Made by a program: the position numbers and the translations under genes. Positions 33,533 to 44,800 of a stretch of DNA of 55,280 nucleotides are shown piece after piece (position 1 is the first letter of the stretch; each line of letters begins with the position of its first letter). Source of the stretch: Paratrimastix pyriformis (lineage: Eukaryota > Preaxostyla > Paratrimastigidae); NCBI GenBank assembly GCA_027972325.1, contig JAPMOS010000131.1:55001-110280 (forward strand). The letters run 5' to 3'. Under the pieces are notes generated by a model. The model searched no databases and was not told the origin of the DNA. It worked only from the letters and a program-made list of their open reading frames with translations.

Positions 33533-35574
33533 ATGCGTATTGCGTTCACCTACGACCTTAAGGCCGATTATCTTGCTCGGGGGTTCTCTGGTTTGTTTTG
33601 CTTCATGATAAAGGAGTTGATTTTTCCCCAGAGACTGATGCGGGCGAGTTCGATATTGATGAGACGGTTGATGCTTTGGAGGCTGCCATCAAGGCCAACG
33701 GGTTTGTTTGTTCCGCTTTCTTTCCGGAGCTATTTGTGTCGTTCTCTAGCCATGAATGCATCCGGATCGGTGACGTGCAGTCCTTCGTTGAGCATCTCGC
33801 CCGTGGGGAGCGCTGGGATCTTGGTCTGTTTCTCACGATGGTCTCCGTTTCAGTCGACCAAACCACAACTGTTGTTACCCTCCTCATCCTCCCCCCCCCC
33901 CCCCCCCCCCCTCCTCCTCCTCAGTCATGAACATCTGCGAAGGTGTTCAGGGTATTGCCCGCGAGTCTCAAGTGCCCATTCTCTGCGAGGCCTACGGGAT
34001 CCCCTGCACCCACAGCGACCCCTTCACCCTGGCCATCTGCATGCACAAGGGGGCCACCAAGATGGTCGTGCGCGAGGAGGGTTGCGTGGCCACCGCCAAC
34101 TGGGGTGTGGTCAGCTGCCTGGACGATCTCGTGGCCATGGGGTATATCCCCCAGCAGGAGGGTCCGGCCCCCCCCCACCCCTCGCACGTTCCATCACCCC
34201 GGTTCTTCCTTCCTGTACCGCCGGCGGTGATTGATGCTCCCGGAGAGGACCCCCCCCCCCCAGAGATTCGTTTGAGTCCCTCACCACCCATCTTCCATCC
34301 CGTTCCACGTGTGCTGCGGGCAGGTCGCCATGTGGATCTCCTGCCCGCGGCACGCCGGGCCAAGCTGCCCGTCTACCCCATGTTCGCCAAGCCCGTCGCT
34401 GAGGGCTCCAGGTTTGCACATCACGATCAGTCCCTTTTCCACACACACACACACACACACACCCTCCCCGCGGCGCTTGATCTCTGGCGCTGGGTGATGT
34501 TCGCTGCTGGGTGATGTCCACTGTTCACTGCTGGGATGTCCACTGCTGGGCCATGCCCACTGCTGGCCATGCCCACTGCTGGGTGATGTCCACTGGGTAA
34601 TTTGGGGAATGTACATTACTGGGCGACGTCCACTGTCCACACGTCCACCAACTGGGGTGAAGTGTCCACCAACTGGGGTGACGTCCACACACTCGCCGCT
34701 CATTCCCCCATCTCCATCTCCTCCGCCTCCCACCCCATCCCCCAGCAAGGGCATCGGTTGCGCCAGCCGGATTGAGAACGTGGGCAAGCTGCGCGAGGTG
34801 TGTGAGAACATCTGGACCACCTTCCACCAGCCCGCCATCCTCGAGGACTTCCTGCCCGGCCGCGAGTTCACCGTCGTCCTGGCCGGCACTGGGGCCGACG
34901 CACGGGTCTGCCGAGAGGCGTGTGTCCAGATTCGGGGAGATCTGGAGATTGATCAAGAGAAGGGGAGCGGCTCCTGTAGTAGGATAGTCACAAGCTCGAT
35001 TAGCTCAGTCGGTAGAGCGTTGCTCTAATAAGGCAACGGTCGCAGGTTCGATCCCTGCATCGAGCAGCTTTTTCATCTTCCGTTCCTTTTTTCCCCTCAG
35101 GTGATCGGCATCGGGGAGATGGTGTGGGTGCGCAAGGACGTTCCCCATGTCTGCCCCCCCCCCCCCCCCCATCATCCTCAACTTCAGCATCATCACCATC
35201 CTCCAGGCGTCGTCATCCTATCACCATCATTGTCATCCGCCCATCATCCAGTCATCATCAGCATCATCCAAGCAGCACAGCAGCAGCATCCAAGCATCAT
35301 CATCAGCCTCAGCCTCACCATTACTATCACTATCACTATCACCATCACCATCACCATCATCATCATCATCACCATCATCATCACCCTCGTGCAGATCTAC
35401 GGCCGGGACATGAAGGAGCTGGAGAACTTCGAGACGGTCTACCAGAACCGTGGCCTGCCCAAGGAAGACCCCATCTACCCCGCAGTCTGCCGCCCCCCCC
35501 CCCCAAAAAAAAAAAATGTGTGCCCCTGGAATGTCAGAAGGGCCAACATCGCGGCCAGCTCAGAAATTAAGTAT

Positions 35575-35605
<31 letters not shown>

Positions 35606-35992
35606 GAGCATGGAGGAGCGGGTTCGGATGCCTGATCTCCCCCCCTCCATACCCCCGTCCTGCCCCAGGTCGCCGACTGCGCCCTGCGCAGCTACCGCTC
35701 GCTGAACATCCGCGACATTGCCCGGATCGACGTCCGCTGCGACATCAACGGCGTGCCCAACTTCATCGAGGCCAACCCGCTGCCCGGCTGCCGGCCCGGC
35801 TTCAGTGACATGTGCATCATCACCGAGCGGCTGGGCCTGACCCACGCCCAGCTCTTCGGGCTCGTCATCGAGTCGGCCTCCAAGCGCATCGGCGAGATGC
35901 GGCCCATGCCTGCCCGGGCCACCCCGGAGCAGCTCGAGGCCGCCCGGCGCCTGATTCGGGAGGAGCAGATTAAGCACACCGTGCACGCGTAA
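33533..35992 (+). CDS. D-alanine-D-alanine ligase-like ATP-grasp enzyme
   Basis: Closest in order to bacterial Ddl-like proteins, which join D-amino acids using ATP. The start at 33533 gives MRIAFTYDLKADYLARGFS, then SPETDAGEFDIDETVDALEA, HECIRIGDVQSFVEHLARGE, RWDLVMNICEGVQGIARESQ, VPILCEAYGIPCTHSDPFTL, KGATKMVVREEG, LPVYPMFAKPVAEGS, SKGIGCASRIENVGKL, QPAILEDFLPGREFTVVLAG, VIGIGEMVWVRKD, ALRSYRSLNIRDIARIDVRC and NGVPNFIEANPLPGCRPGFS. The last segment carries the Mg-binding E-x-NP-x-PG. At least seven introns split it. One appears to be only 23 nt (33591-33613) and another (34906-35100) holds a tRNA gene. Eukaryotes lack peptidoglycan in general, so the substrate is open. Transfer from bacteria followed by intron gain is my inference. 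Confidence 0.88.
34490..34690. repeat. Minisatellite-like repeats in Ddl-like intron
   Basis: Imperfect units CACTGCTGGGTGATGTCCAC and ACCAACTGGGGTGACGTCCA. They are reverse complements of the GTGGATATCACC(N)CCAG family at 6228-6351. Confidence 0.8.
34994..35066 (+). tRNA. tRNA-Ile (anticodon AAT)
   Basis: 73 nt, intronless. Acceptor stem GCTCGAT/ATCGAGC (7 bp), D stem GCTC/GAGC, anticodon stem TTGCT/GGCAA with one G-U pair and a 7-nt loop CTAATAA giving anticodon AAT. T stem GCAGG/CCTGC with loop TTCGATC; discriminator A. Boxes A (TAGCTCAGTCGG) and B (GGTTCGATCC) are intact. A T5 run at 35069-35073 can end Pol III transcription and doubles as part of the polypyrimidine tract of the host intron. 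It lies in the sense direction in intron 34906-35100 of the Ddl-like gene, 34 nt before the acceptor. Confidence 0.93.
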
Positions 35993-36779
35993 AAAAAAGG
36001 TGGAGTGAAGCCCCTGGGTTCCAGTCTCGTGTGCGTGGCTGACTAAGAACGCAATGTCTTAAGAGAGGTTTCGCGCTCCCACACACATCTCAGCGAGTCG
36101 ATTGAGTCCCTCCTCCCCCGAGAGGCATGATGGCCCGCGGAGGGGCAAGCGGCCCTCTGTGCGTTGAGGGTTTCGAAGCCACCCCTTTGGGGTCTCTGGA
36201 AAGGTGCGGAGGGCGGCTCCCCCGGGACATTTGGGCAATCAGAGGCCGAAGCAGGGGCCGAAGCAGAGGCCCAACACGCAAGAAGCCACACCAGCGGGAG
36301 GCATCCCTCTCGCCCTCGTCTTCGCCTTCTCCTCCGCGGCATTCTTCGCCCCGTCCACCTGCACCTCCACCCGCCCTCCCGTCCTTCCATCCGCCCTCCC
36401 ACCCCCGAGACACATTTGCTGCTGGCTGCTCGGAGGAGGGATGTGGCCCTTTCCCGAGGGTCTGGCAAATCCTCCAAGATGAGCCACGGCGAGCGTGCTG
36501 CCGCCTTGAAGGACACCCGGACGAGGAGGAACTGAGGCGAGCCGCAATCCACGATTCTTCCCTCCTGCCCTCCAGAATAGCCTTATGTTGCCACCTTGAA
36601 ACCTTGAAGGACTGCATCTTCACGTCCGACCCGACTGGAGGTCCCCACCCTGGCCGTGTCGGACACACCCCCAGCTCTGTCAGTCCTCCCCGCCGACCTG
36701 TTGGATGATCTGTGGCGAGCCGCGATCCCTGATGATTCGGACACAAAAGCGAAATAAAGCAGACAGAATCTAAAATATA
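35993..36779. other. Intergenic region, no recognised gene
   Basis: Between the Ddl-like stop and the Tc1 element. Two short related segments (GGCGAGCCGCAATCC near 36537, GGCGAGCCGCGATCC near 36714) suggest a local duplication. Open frames such as 36127-36708 show no family likeness. Confidence 0.5.
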
Positions 36780-38028
36780 CAGTACCTCTCATAAATAGCG
36801 GCGGAAAACAAAGTTCCCCCATCCCCGATCCCAGTGCCCGCCCGGGCTGGGGCAGGCTGCAGGGTGCAGAGAAGTGACCAACATTTTGAGATCCCATAAT
36901 TTTGTTGCTGGCCTGTGGCTTCTAGGGGCGGCTCGGTGGGGGGGAAGAATGACCAAGAAAATGGACGAGCAAACCCGCCTCCTCAGACGCCAAGGCAAGA
37001 CCACCAGCCGGATTGCCCGGCTGCAGCACCGCAGTGAGACATCTGTTCGTCGGGCACTGAGCCGCTCCCCATCCGCCAAACCGGGAGCCCGGGGGAGACC
37101 ACGAAAGCATTCTCGCCCGGACGACCAGGCCATCATCCGACGTGCAAAGCGCCACAGAACGGAGAGGCTGCCCAAATTGGCCCGCTGGGCACGCAAGAAG
37201 AGGACCATCCGCATCAGCCCACAGACAGTCTCGCGCATCCTCCTGCGGGCTGGCCTGCAATCGAAGTGGCAAACCAAAAAACCCCTCCTCACCGAGGCCC
37301 ACCGACAAAAACGTCTCGCGTTTGCACGAACCGAGAAGGATCGCGACTGGTCCAAGGTGGTCTTCCTGGACGAGACAACCTTCACCACAGGCCCGCAAGC
37401 ATCGTGTCCGTGCGGGCCGGAACGAGTTCGTGCCACTGCCCACCATCAAGCATCCCCCCAAAGTTCATGTCTGGGGCGGGGTCAGTGCCAAGGGGAAAAC
37501 GAAGGTGTTCATCTTCACCGAAAACCTGGACGCCGCCCTCTACACGCGCATCCTGAACGAGGCCTTGCTCCCCTCTCTTCGCGCCCTGGGTCGGGGTGCC
37601 GGGCCCATCCAGCAGGACAACGATCCGAAGCACAATGCAAAAGTGTGTCTGAAAGTGCTGACCGACCATCACATCAGCCGTGTGCTTCAGCCACCCCAGA
37701 GCCCCGACCTCAACCCACTGGAGAACGTCTGGAACACCCTCAAGGACCGTGTGGCAGAGCACAACCCCGGATCTGCCCAGCAGCTGCGGAGGTGGATCCA
37801 ATTTGAGTGGGACAAAATGCGAAATGCCGATTTTCTGTCATCGGTTTTGAGTATGCCCCAAAGATGCCAAGCCGTCATAGACGCCCAGGGCGGCCCCACC
37901 CGATATTAATCCATATGAGTAAATGTCAGTGAATTCTCCGAACACGGTGCCATGGGGCTTCCCCCCCCGACGGTTCCTTGGGGGTCAGACGGGACTGGGT
38001 TTTCCGCCGCTATTTATGAGAGGTACTG
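36780..38028 (+). mobile_element. Tc1/mariner DNA transposon, 1249 bp
   Basis: Terminal inverted repeats of 30 bp are identical at both ends (36780-36809 and 37999-38028). They begin CAGTACCTCTCATAAATAGC. A TA target duplication flanks the element (36778-36779, 38029-38030). It carries one transposase gene. Perfect TIRs imply recent movement. Confidence 0.97.
36949..37909 (+). CDS. Tc1-type DDE transposase, one frameshift
   Basis: The ATG at 36949 opens MTKKMDEQTRLLRRQGKTTS then RIARLQHRSETSVRRALSRS, the paired HTH DNA-binding region, with the GRPRK hinge. Helix two is QTVSRILLRAGLQSKW. The catalytic domain has VVFLDETTF (first D), KVHVWGGVSAKGKTKVFIF, IQQDNDPKHNAK (second D) and LQPPQSPDLNPLENVWNTLK (E, at D34E spacing). 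It ends IDAQGGPTRY at 37909. The N-terminal frame runs to about 37390, and the rest continues in the next frame from about 37395, so a single-base indel near TFTTGPQ splits an otherwise complete protein of about 320 residues. Confidence 0.93.
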
Positions 38029-38232
38029 TAATAAAATAAAAGTCACTCCAACAACGGGAGGGGGCCACGCCGTTGGAAAGAGAGGGTAGGTAGACGGTGC
38101 CACTCAGAGAGGGAAAGAGGGTGGGGGAGGAGGAGGATTAATTATTTCGAACCTTCACAAAGGAAAAAAAAAAAAAAATGGGATGTCCCATGGCCTGGCC
38201 CCAATGGTGGCTCTCACCCGGAGGTTCCAGTC

Positions 38233-39754
38233 TCAAGGGCGCTCAATGACCATGGCCGAAGCCCCGCCGCCCCCGTTGCAGATGCTGGCCGCCCCGATGT
38301 GTGCCCCGCGCGCCGTCAGGACGTTGAGCAAGGTGCACATGATTCGGGCACCCGAGGTGCCCAGCGGATGGCCCAGCGCAACGGCGCCCCCGTACACGTT
38401 GACCTTGGCGGCATCCAGGTTAAGCACTTTCATGTTGGCCAGGGCCACAACCGAGAAGGCCTCGTTGATCTCGAAATAGTCGACCTGCCCCTGGGCCATG
38501 TGGGCTCGCTCGAGGGCCTTGGTGACGGCCAGGGAGGAGGACAGCCCGAACATGGCGGGCTCCTGCTCGGCGTCGGCATAACCCCGCACGACGGCCAGCA
38601 CGGGCCGGCCCAGGCGGACGGCGGCCGCCCGACTGACCAGCAGAACCGCGGCCGCCCCGTCGGCAATGGGGCTGGCATTCCCCGGGGTAATGGTACCCGT
38701 CTTGGAGAAGGCCGGCCGCAGGTTGCGGAACTTGGCCATGTCCAGCTTGTGACACTGCTCGTCCAGGCGCACGCAAACCTCCCCGCTGCGCTCCTTGATC
38801 GTCACGGGCAGCAGCTCCGGGTCGAACAGGTGCCCCTCGTAGGCGGCCCGGGCCCGGCTGTATGATTGGAGGGCGTAGTCGTCTTGCTCCTGCCGGGTGA
38901 TCGCGAACTTCTCTGCGTAACCCTCGGCGATATTCCCCATGTGGGAGTCCTACCGGAGAGGGAAAGAGTGATGAACATCGGTGATGTCGTGTGTCGTGTC
39001 GCGTGTGTCGTGTCGTGTCGTGTCGCGTGTGTCGTGTCGCGTGTGTCGTGTCGCGTGTGTCGTGTCGTGTCGTGTCGCGTGTGTCGTGTCGCGTGTGTCG
39101 TGTCGCGTGTGTCGTGTCGCGTGTGTCGTGCCGCGTGTGTCGTGCCGCGTGTGTCGTGTCGCGTGTGTCGTGTCGCGTGTGTCGTGTCGCGTGTGTCGTG
39201 TCGCGTGTGTGTCGTGTGTGGTCCCCTAGGGGATGTCGACAGACCAGCATGGCGTCCCAGAGACCATCGGTGATCAGCGAATCCTGCATTTGAACGTGCC
39301 CCAGCCTGAATCCGCTCCGAGCACCCCGGAGGAAATGTACTGCCTGAGTCATAGATTCCATACCTCCGGCAACAACCACGTCGGCCATCCCAAGGGCAAT
39401 ATCCTGGGCAGCCATCATCATGGCTAAAAGAAGATCACGATGAGATTGACGACAATGCGTTCGCGGACCCTTCATGCTGCTCGCGCAAACCTTATTCACA
39501 GTAGTGCAAGTGCAGGATGGTGGCAGGCCAGAATGGAAGGCAACTTGCTTCGCTGGGTTTTGTCCCATGCCGCCCTCCAGAACAGCACCCATGTACAGCG
39601 TTTGCACCTCGGTGGCAGAGATATTAACCTTTTCGAGCAGCCCCTTCACACAACGAGTCCCCAACTCGACGGCGGACAGGCTAGCGAGACATCCCGACAT
39701 GCAGCCCATCGGGGTGCGGGTGTATCCAATGATGCAAACATCACGATCGGACAT
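38233..39754 (-). CDS. Acetyl-CoA C-acetyltransferase (thiolase)
   Basis: Condenses two acetyl-CoA or cleaves acetoacetyl-CoA. The start at 39754 gives MSDRDVCIIGYTRTPMGCMS, then LYMGAVLEGGMGQNPAKQVA and TTVNKVCASSMK, where the Cys is the acylated nucleophile. After a short intron come AMMMAAQDIALGMADVVVAG, GGMESMTQ, MQDSLITDGLWDAM, then after a satellite-bearing intron MGNIAEGYAEKFAITRQEQD. The C-terminal half keeps ITPGNASPIADGAAAVLLVS, YFEINEAFSVVALANM, VNVYGGAVALGHPLGTSGAR (catalytic His) and CNGGGGASAMVIE (second catalytic Cys). It ends ERP with no obvious peroxisomal signal and no clear mitochondrial presequence, so a cytosolic place is likely. Confidence 0.95.
38990..39220. repeat. 12-bp satellite in thiolase intron
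   Basis: Head-to-tail units of CGTGTGTCGTGT and a shorter CGTGT variant over about 230 bp, filling most of the intron. Confidence 0.95.
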
Positions 39755-39914
39755 TTTCCTTCAACCTAACCAACCAACCACCCAACCAAGAAATGCGGAA
39801 GGGGACATCGAAAGAGAAAGACCTCACTTGTTCTCTTCACCCGTGGAAGTGAGACTGATTCGTGGCGCTTCGCGAGTTCATTGGAGACAGATGAAAAATC
39901 GCCGTTGGGCTGAA

Positions 39915-40782
39915 TCACATGGACAGGGGTCTCGCAACAACCCCACGCTTGAGAGCTTCCACCCAAGTCCGATCGGCCCGGTCGATGGGCGGAATCGCGG
40001 CGTGCTGCTGAAAATCCCTGATCATCTGTTGCATTTGTTGCAACCAGGATTGATCTTCGTTGCTGGTGCTTGAAGGTGAAGATTCAGGGACTGTGGGTGC
40101 CGCAAGAAGAGATTTCTGCGCCAGTCGGAAAGGCAATGAGGCACGGGAGCCAGTGCATTGATACACAAACCTTGAACCCGATTGCCCCTAATGTTCGGAG
40201 ACCGAGGGCAGCCCCAAGTTGAAATGTGGCGTTCTCTCCCGATAATGGCGCCAGAGGAATTTCATGCAAAACGCAAAGCATGGGCAGGTGTGCCAACATC
40301 ACGGGGGCGCCTTTGCCTGCAGGGGGTTCTCGACATGCCAAGAGCAGAGCCAGCTCACCCCGCTCGGCTGCCTTCGTACACTCATTGATTCCGATTGCGA
40401 TGTGATTCCGGCGGCTTCGCAACGCTGAATTTGCTGCTGGATGAGCTCGGAGTTCGCCAATAAACGAAAGGTTCCTGACCGTCGAAATCATTGGGCGAAA
40501 ACAGCAAGAGACGACGACAGACGTGGCCAGAGCGGAGACTATTGCGGGGAGTTCCAAAATCGAAACGGGTGGTGGCCATGGAACATTGCACGGAGGGTCC
40601 AACACCATTTTAAGTTGTTTCTTGGGCTTGCCATCATGCTCCTTTTTTGGCTTCTTCTTGGAAGTGACCGGAGGGGGAGTGGCAGCGCGTTTCTCACCAG
40701 TAGCGTTGGGTATCACTGGGGGTTTCGAACCAGGATAGACAGCCTTCTTTGGCTTTTTCCTTTGAGGTATTTGTTTCTCCAT
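39915..40782 (-). CDS. RPP38/L7Ae-family RNA-binding protein (RNase P/MRP subunit-like)
   Basis: The start at 40782 yields a basic N-terminus (MEKQIPQRKKPKKAVYPGSK, then KKKPKKEHDGKPKKQLK). The L7Ae fold is RRNHIAIGINECTKAAERGE, then LALLLACREPPAGKGAPVML, AHLPMLCVLHEIPLAPLS and LGLRTLGAIGFK. The GINE-x-T-K/R-A-x-E-R-x-E-L-x-L-L-L-x-C core matches RPP38, which binds kink-turn RNA in RNase P and MRP. After an intron the C-terminus is KSLLAAPTVPESS, then WLQQMQQMIRDFQQHAA, stop at 39915. An additional intron between the basic part and the L7Ae core is likely but not placed. A generic L7Ae or NHP2-type protein is the alternative. Confidence 0.7.
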
Positions 40783-40988
40783 CCCTTTTGGGAGCGTCGA
40801 CCTTGCCGGCGGGAATGATGAGTGCCGTCCAGAGGTCCATCCCGCGGAAAGGGTGGGAAGGAAGAAATCCAAAAAATCCGTCGTTGTTGCGGAGCATCAA
40901 ACCCGTCACGGTTGCGAAAGAACAGTTCATCCGGCGCCGATCCCGCGACGCTGAGCGTTGTTGAACAACATGCACCACTGGAGGATTG

Positions 40989-41808
40989 TCAGTAGTCCTC
41001 GCGGAGCCTGGCGCCTCCCCTTTCCATCCATCCACGGAGGCCGGCTCGTTGTTCCCCATCTCTGACGTCGCTCCCTCCTCGGCCGCCACTCCCAAAGCCA
41101 CCCCGACCTCCCGGGCGTGGGGCCGGGCCGGGCCTCTGGGCTTCAGGGTGAAACTGGAGAGATGTGTGAGTCACCCAGCAGAATTTGCCCGAAATGATCA
41201 AGACCTGTTCGTTATAACGGGCGCCCCGCATCTGTGGGGGTACCTCGCCCGTGGCTTGGTGGGCCTTCTGATAGTCGGCAATGTCCGGGCCATGGAGACG
41301 CTGGGACATAACCCGAGCGATCTTCTCGCGTTCGCCACCCTCCCGAATGATCCGCTCAAGGTGAAGCTGGAACCGGGGATCGATCGGTTTGCCGGAGGCC
41401 TTTTGCTGTTGGAGCAGCAGAGCGGCTGCTTGTGATCGCTGGGCGGCTTTCTGTACGGACTCGGATATTCGCTTCATCTCTAAAAAGAAAGTTGAGTGCA
41501 AAGGAGCGTGCATCTTTGAGACCTTCGCCCTTTTTGATGGTATGGAGAGGGTCCAGTATATCTTTTCTATTGATATCGCGGCGAAGTCGATCTCGTGGGT
41601 CCTGCGAAACTTTAGATTCAATCCAACTTTCCGTTCGGCCCTTCTTGGCCGAATCGAGGTACGCAGTCTCGGATCGGTTTTTCTGCTCTTTTTCGTGGAG
41701 GATCTCGGCAACCCGCTCGGGATGAGATGCTGGTCGCGAAGACCCCGCAAAATCTTGAAATAGGTTCACATGTCTTGGGTCCTCACGGCGTTGTTCCATC
41801 CAGTGCAC
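40989..41808 (-). CDS. Unknown charged protein with RG-rich tail
   Basis: The start at 41808 (MHWMEQRREDPRHVNLFQDF) leads to a charged helical stretch (RVAEILHEKEQKNRSETAYL, then RDRLRRDINRKDILDPLHTI). A 46-nt intron (donor GTCTCA) connects in phase to MKRISESVQKAAQRSQAAAL, FQLHLERIIREGGEREKIAR and VMSQRLHGPDIADYQKAHQ. The tail reads PRPGGRGGFGSGGRGGSDVR, stop at 40989. The RG/RGG end suggests RNA binding. I do not recognise the family. The start is 76 bp from the divergent FKBP15-like start. Confidence 0.5.
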
Positions 41809-41884
41809 AAAAACCCTGCAAACTCGCTAAAATAGCTGCTCACGCCACCGTACAGTCGACCCTTTTTTGGGAGATCACTTCTCG

Positions 41885-44800
41885 ATGGTTGACCGTGATT
41901 TGCTCTTTCTTGACGACAAGGGGTTCGTCTCATTTTTAAGCCACGCAATTGATCTCATGGCATCTGATTTTTTCAAAGGCAACAAGGAGGATCCAAGTTG
42001 GGGGAGATCTTTTCAGATGATGCGCCTGGCGACACGGGTGGGGATGCCTTCCAGTACAAACGCCCCAAGCAACCAAAAAAGGTTGATACTCCCGCACCGG
42101 CCACGGCAACTGCCGCGGCTGCAACGCCCGCTGCCCAGAAGGGGGCTGACCAAATCGTACACTCCGCTCGTGTGGATGCCAACAAACAGTCCGGTTTTTG
42201 CATATTATTCGCCTCTCCTCATTATTTTTGCTCTGGGGTATTTGTCTCAATTCTCCAGCAACGGAGTTTCTTATGAATCCCAGGGGACTTGCGGAATGGC
42301 TCTCTTGACCAACCCGACTCAGAACACATATAACCTCCTCATCTATCTGCCGTCAAACCAACCTGTGTGCTATACCCCTGTAGCTTATGATTTTATTTTT
42401 GCGGTCTGCCACTTGACATTCCATCCCCTCAAACTCTGTTTTAGATCCAAAGCGAAGTGTATGGGTCTTTCCGCGACGCTGGTAACGTCGCTTGGACTTG
42501 CCGTTTTGACAGTGCTGCTGAAGCCACTAAGTCTGGCTTCCCTCTCCCCTGCTCTCCATTGCCCCCTGTCGTGTGTCTGTTCCCCAGGTTTGCCGAGAAG
42601 ATCGAAGAGGCCAAGAAGTCTGCTTCTGTGCAATCAACGGACATTGAGGCCGGTAAGAGCGCCTTCGTCTGTTGATCCCTCCCACCCTCATTCCTGCTCA
42701 TCCCACCTGCGCGTACCGGCATTTAGCGCGTGCTCCCCGGTGATACCCTCGGCGTTCTTTTCACGGGGTGGCTCGAGAACCCCGACGGTAGCAAGGGCGC
42801 CGTCTTCGATAGCAACGCCACCTCGCCGGACCTGTTTAAGTTTGTTCTGGGCCGCGGGGAGGTCATTAAGGGCTGGGACATGGGCCTCGTGGGCATGCGC
42901 AAGGAGGGTGTCCGTCGCCTGCGGGTGCCAGCCCCTCTGGCCTATGGCGCCACCTCGCCCTCGCCCAAGATCCCGGCAAACTCCAACCTGATTTTTGAGG
43001 CCTGTTTGCCGCCTGGGCGCCCGCGCTTTCATCCTCTCACGTCCCTCCTCCCTCGTTTGTTTTTTGGTTATTCAGATCACCCTGAAGCGGGTCAAGAAGG
43101 GCCCTGCGCATCAGAAGGACGAGGCCCCCGCTGCTGCCCCGGCCGCCGCTGCCCCGACCACTCCGGCCGCCGCCCCGGCCGCCGCCCCCGCTCCCACTCC
43201 ATCGGCCGCCCCCGCCCCCGCCCCGGCTGCCCCAGCCCCGGCCCCCGCCCCGGCCGCTGAGGCCCCCGCTCCTGCTGCCGGCTCCCGCCCAGCCGACAAC
43301 CCTGCCACCGCCCCGGCCACGGCCCCGTGACACCCGCCACTCTGGCCCACAACGCCGCCCAGGTCGCTACGGGCGGCAGCATCCTCGATGAACTGCCCCT
43401 GGTCCGTCGACGATTCCCACACATCTCCCCTCACAGCGTGCACCTGGTGAGATTCGGGTGGGTGACGTTTCGGAGACCGAAGTCTTCATCCATCCCCCCC
43501 CCCCCCTCCCTCCTCCTCCTCCTCCTCCTCCTCCTCCTCCTCCTCCTCCTCCTCCTCCTCCTCCTCCTCCTCCTCCTCCTCCTCCTCCTCCTCCTCCTCC
43601 TCCTCCTCCTCCTCCTCCTCACCAGACCCCGCCGGATGCCCATCAGCGGGCTCCTCGGCCGCCGCTGGCTGCACACGGCAGGCTGCCGCCGTCCAACAGC
43701 AACAGGCCGCCGCCGCCGCCGCGGCCATGCAGCCCGCCCCGGTGCCTCTGCACGGGCTGGCCGTTGCCAACTCGCCCTTCCTGGCCCAGCTGGGGATGGG
43801 GCCTCAGCCCATGATGTCCCCGCAGCCCATGCAGCCCCAGCCCATGATGGTTCCTGGCTACCCGCCCACGGCCATGCCCGGGTTCGGCCCCTCGCCCTTC
43901 TTCAACCCGTACCAGCCCGCCCCGGCCCCCGCACCCGCACCCGCCCCGGCTCCGGCCCCCCAGCCCGACCCGACCAGCCAGCTGGTGGCCCAACTGCAGC
44001 AGCAGCAGCAGTCCTTCATGCAGCAGATCAGCCAGCAGCTCTCGGGCATCCGGGCCGCCACCCCCGCCGCCTCTCCCGCCCCGGCCCCTCAGCCCGAGGT
44101 CCTCGCCCCGGTTGCTCTTCCCGCCCAGCCGCCGACTCCGGCCCCCGCCCCCGAGGCTGCCCGCCCACCCACCCCGGCCGTGCCTGCCCCGGCCACCCCC
44201 GCCCCCGCCCAGCCCGCCGCCGCCGCCCCGGCCCAGCCCCTGCTGTTCACCCAGCAGCAGCAGCAGCTGGCCCTGCTCACGGCCCAGGTGCAGTCCATGT
44301 CCGATCGGCTCGAGGCCCTCGCTGGGGGCAAGCGCATCGTCGGTCTGTTAAACGCTCCCCCTCTCCATCCCCAAATCACTCGTCCCCCGGTTCCGCTCTC
44401 GACGATCACACCCTGGGGGGGAATGGCACGCGGGGGGAATGTGGCGGCGCAGGCTCAGAGATGCCCCTGTCGACCCTGATCGCCAGCATCACCGGGCTGG
44501 TCCGCGAGAACGAGGCCTTCAAGACCGACTCCATCGCCCACGCCCAGACGGCCCAGGCCCTCCGTGAGCAGATTATGCGCCTCCACGGGGAGCTCCAACA
44601 GTCCGTGAATCACACCCTCCCCCCCGCTCGCTTGCGTTGGGTTTGGGTGGGTATGCATATGAATCGGTATGTGTCAAAGGTCAGGGTTTCGCCCGCTTTC
44701 CTCATCGCGTGCCCCATCCCCCCATCCCCGTCTCCGCAGGGCCATGGACGGCCAGAACGAGGCCCTCGCCCAGAAGACGGCCCTCCTGAAGGCATCCGCT

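Noticed and set aside
33533-35992. Bacterial contamination as the source of the Ddl-like gene
   Set aside because: It has in-phase introns with the same GTC-type donors as its neighbours, and a eukaryotic tRNA sits in one of them.
36127-36708. Open frame upstream of the Tc1 element
   Set aside because: Overlapping frames on both strands, low complexity and no recognisable domain; left as spacer.
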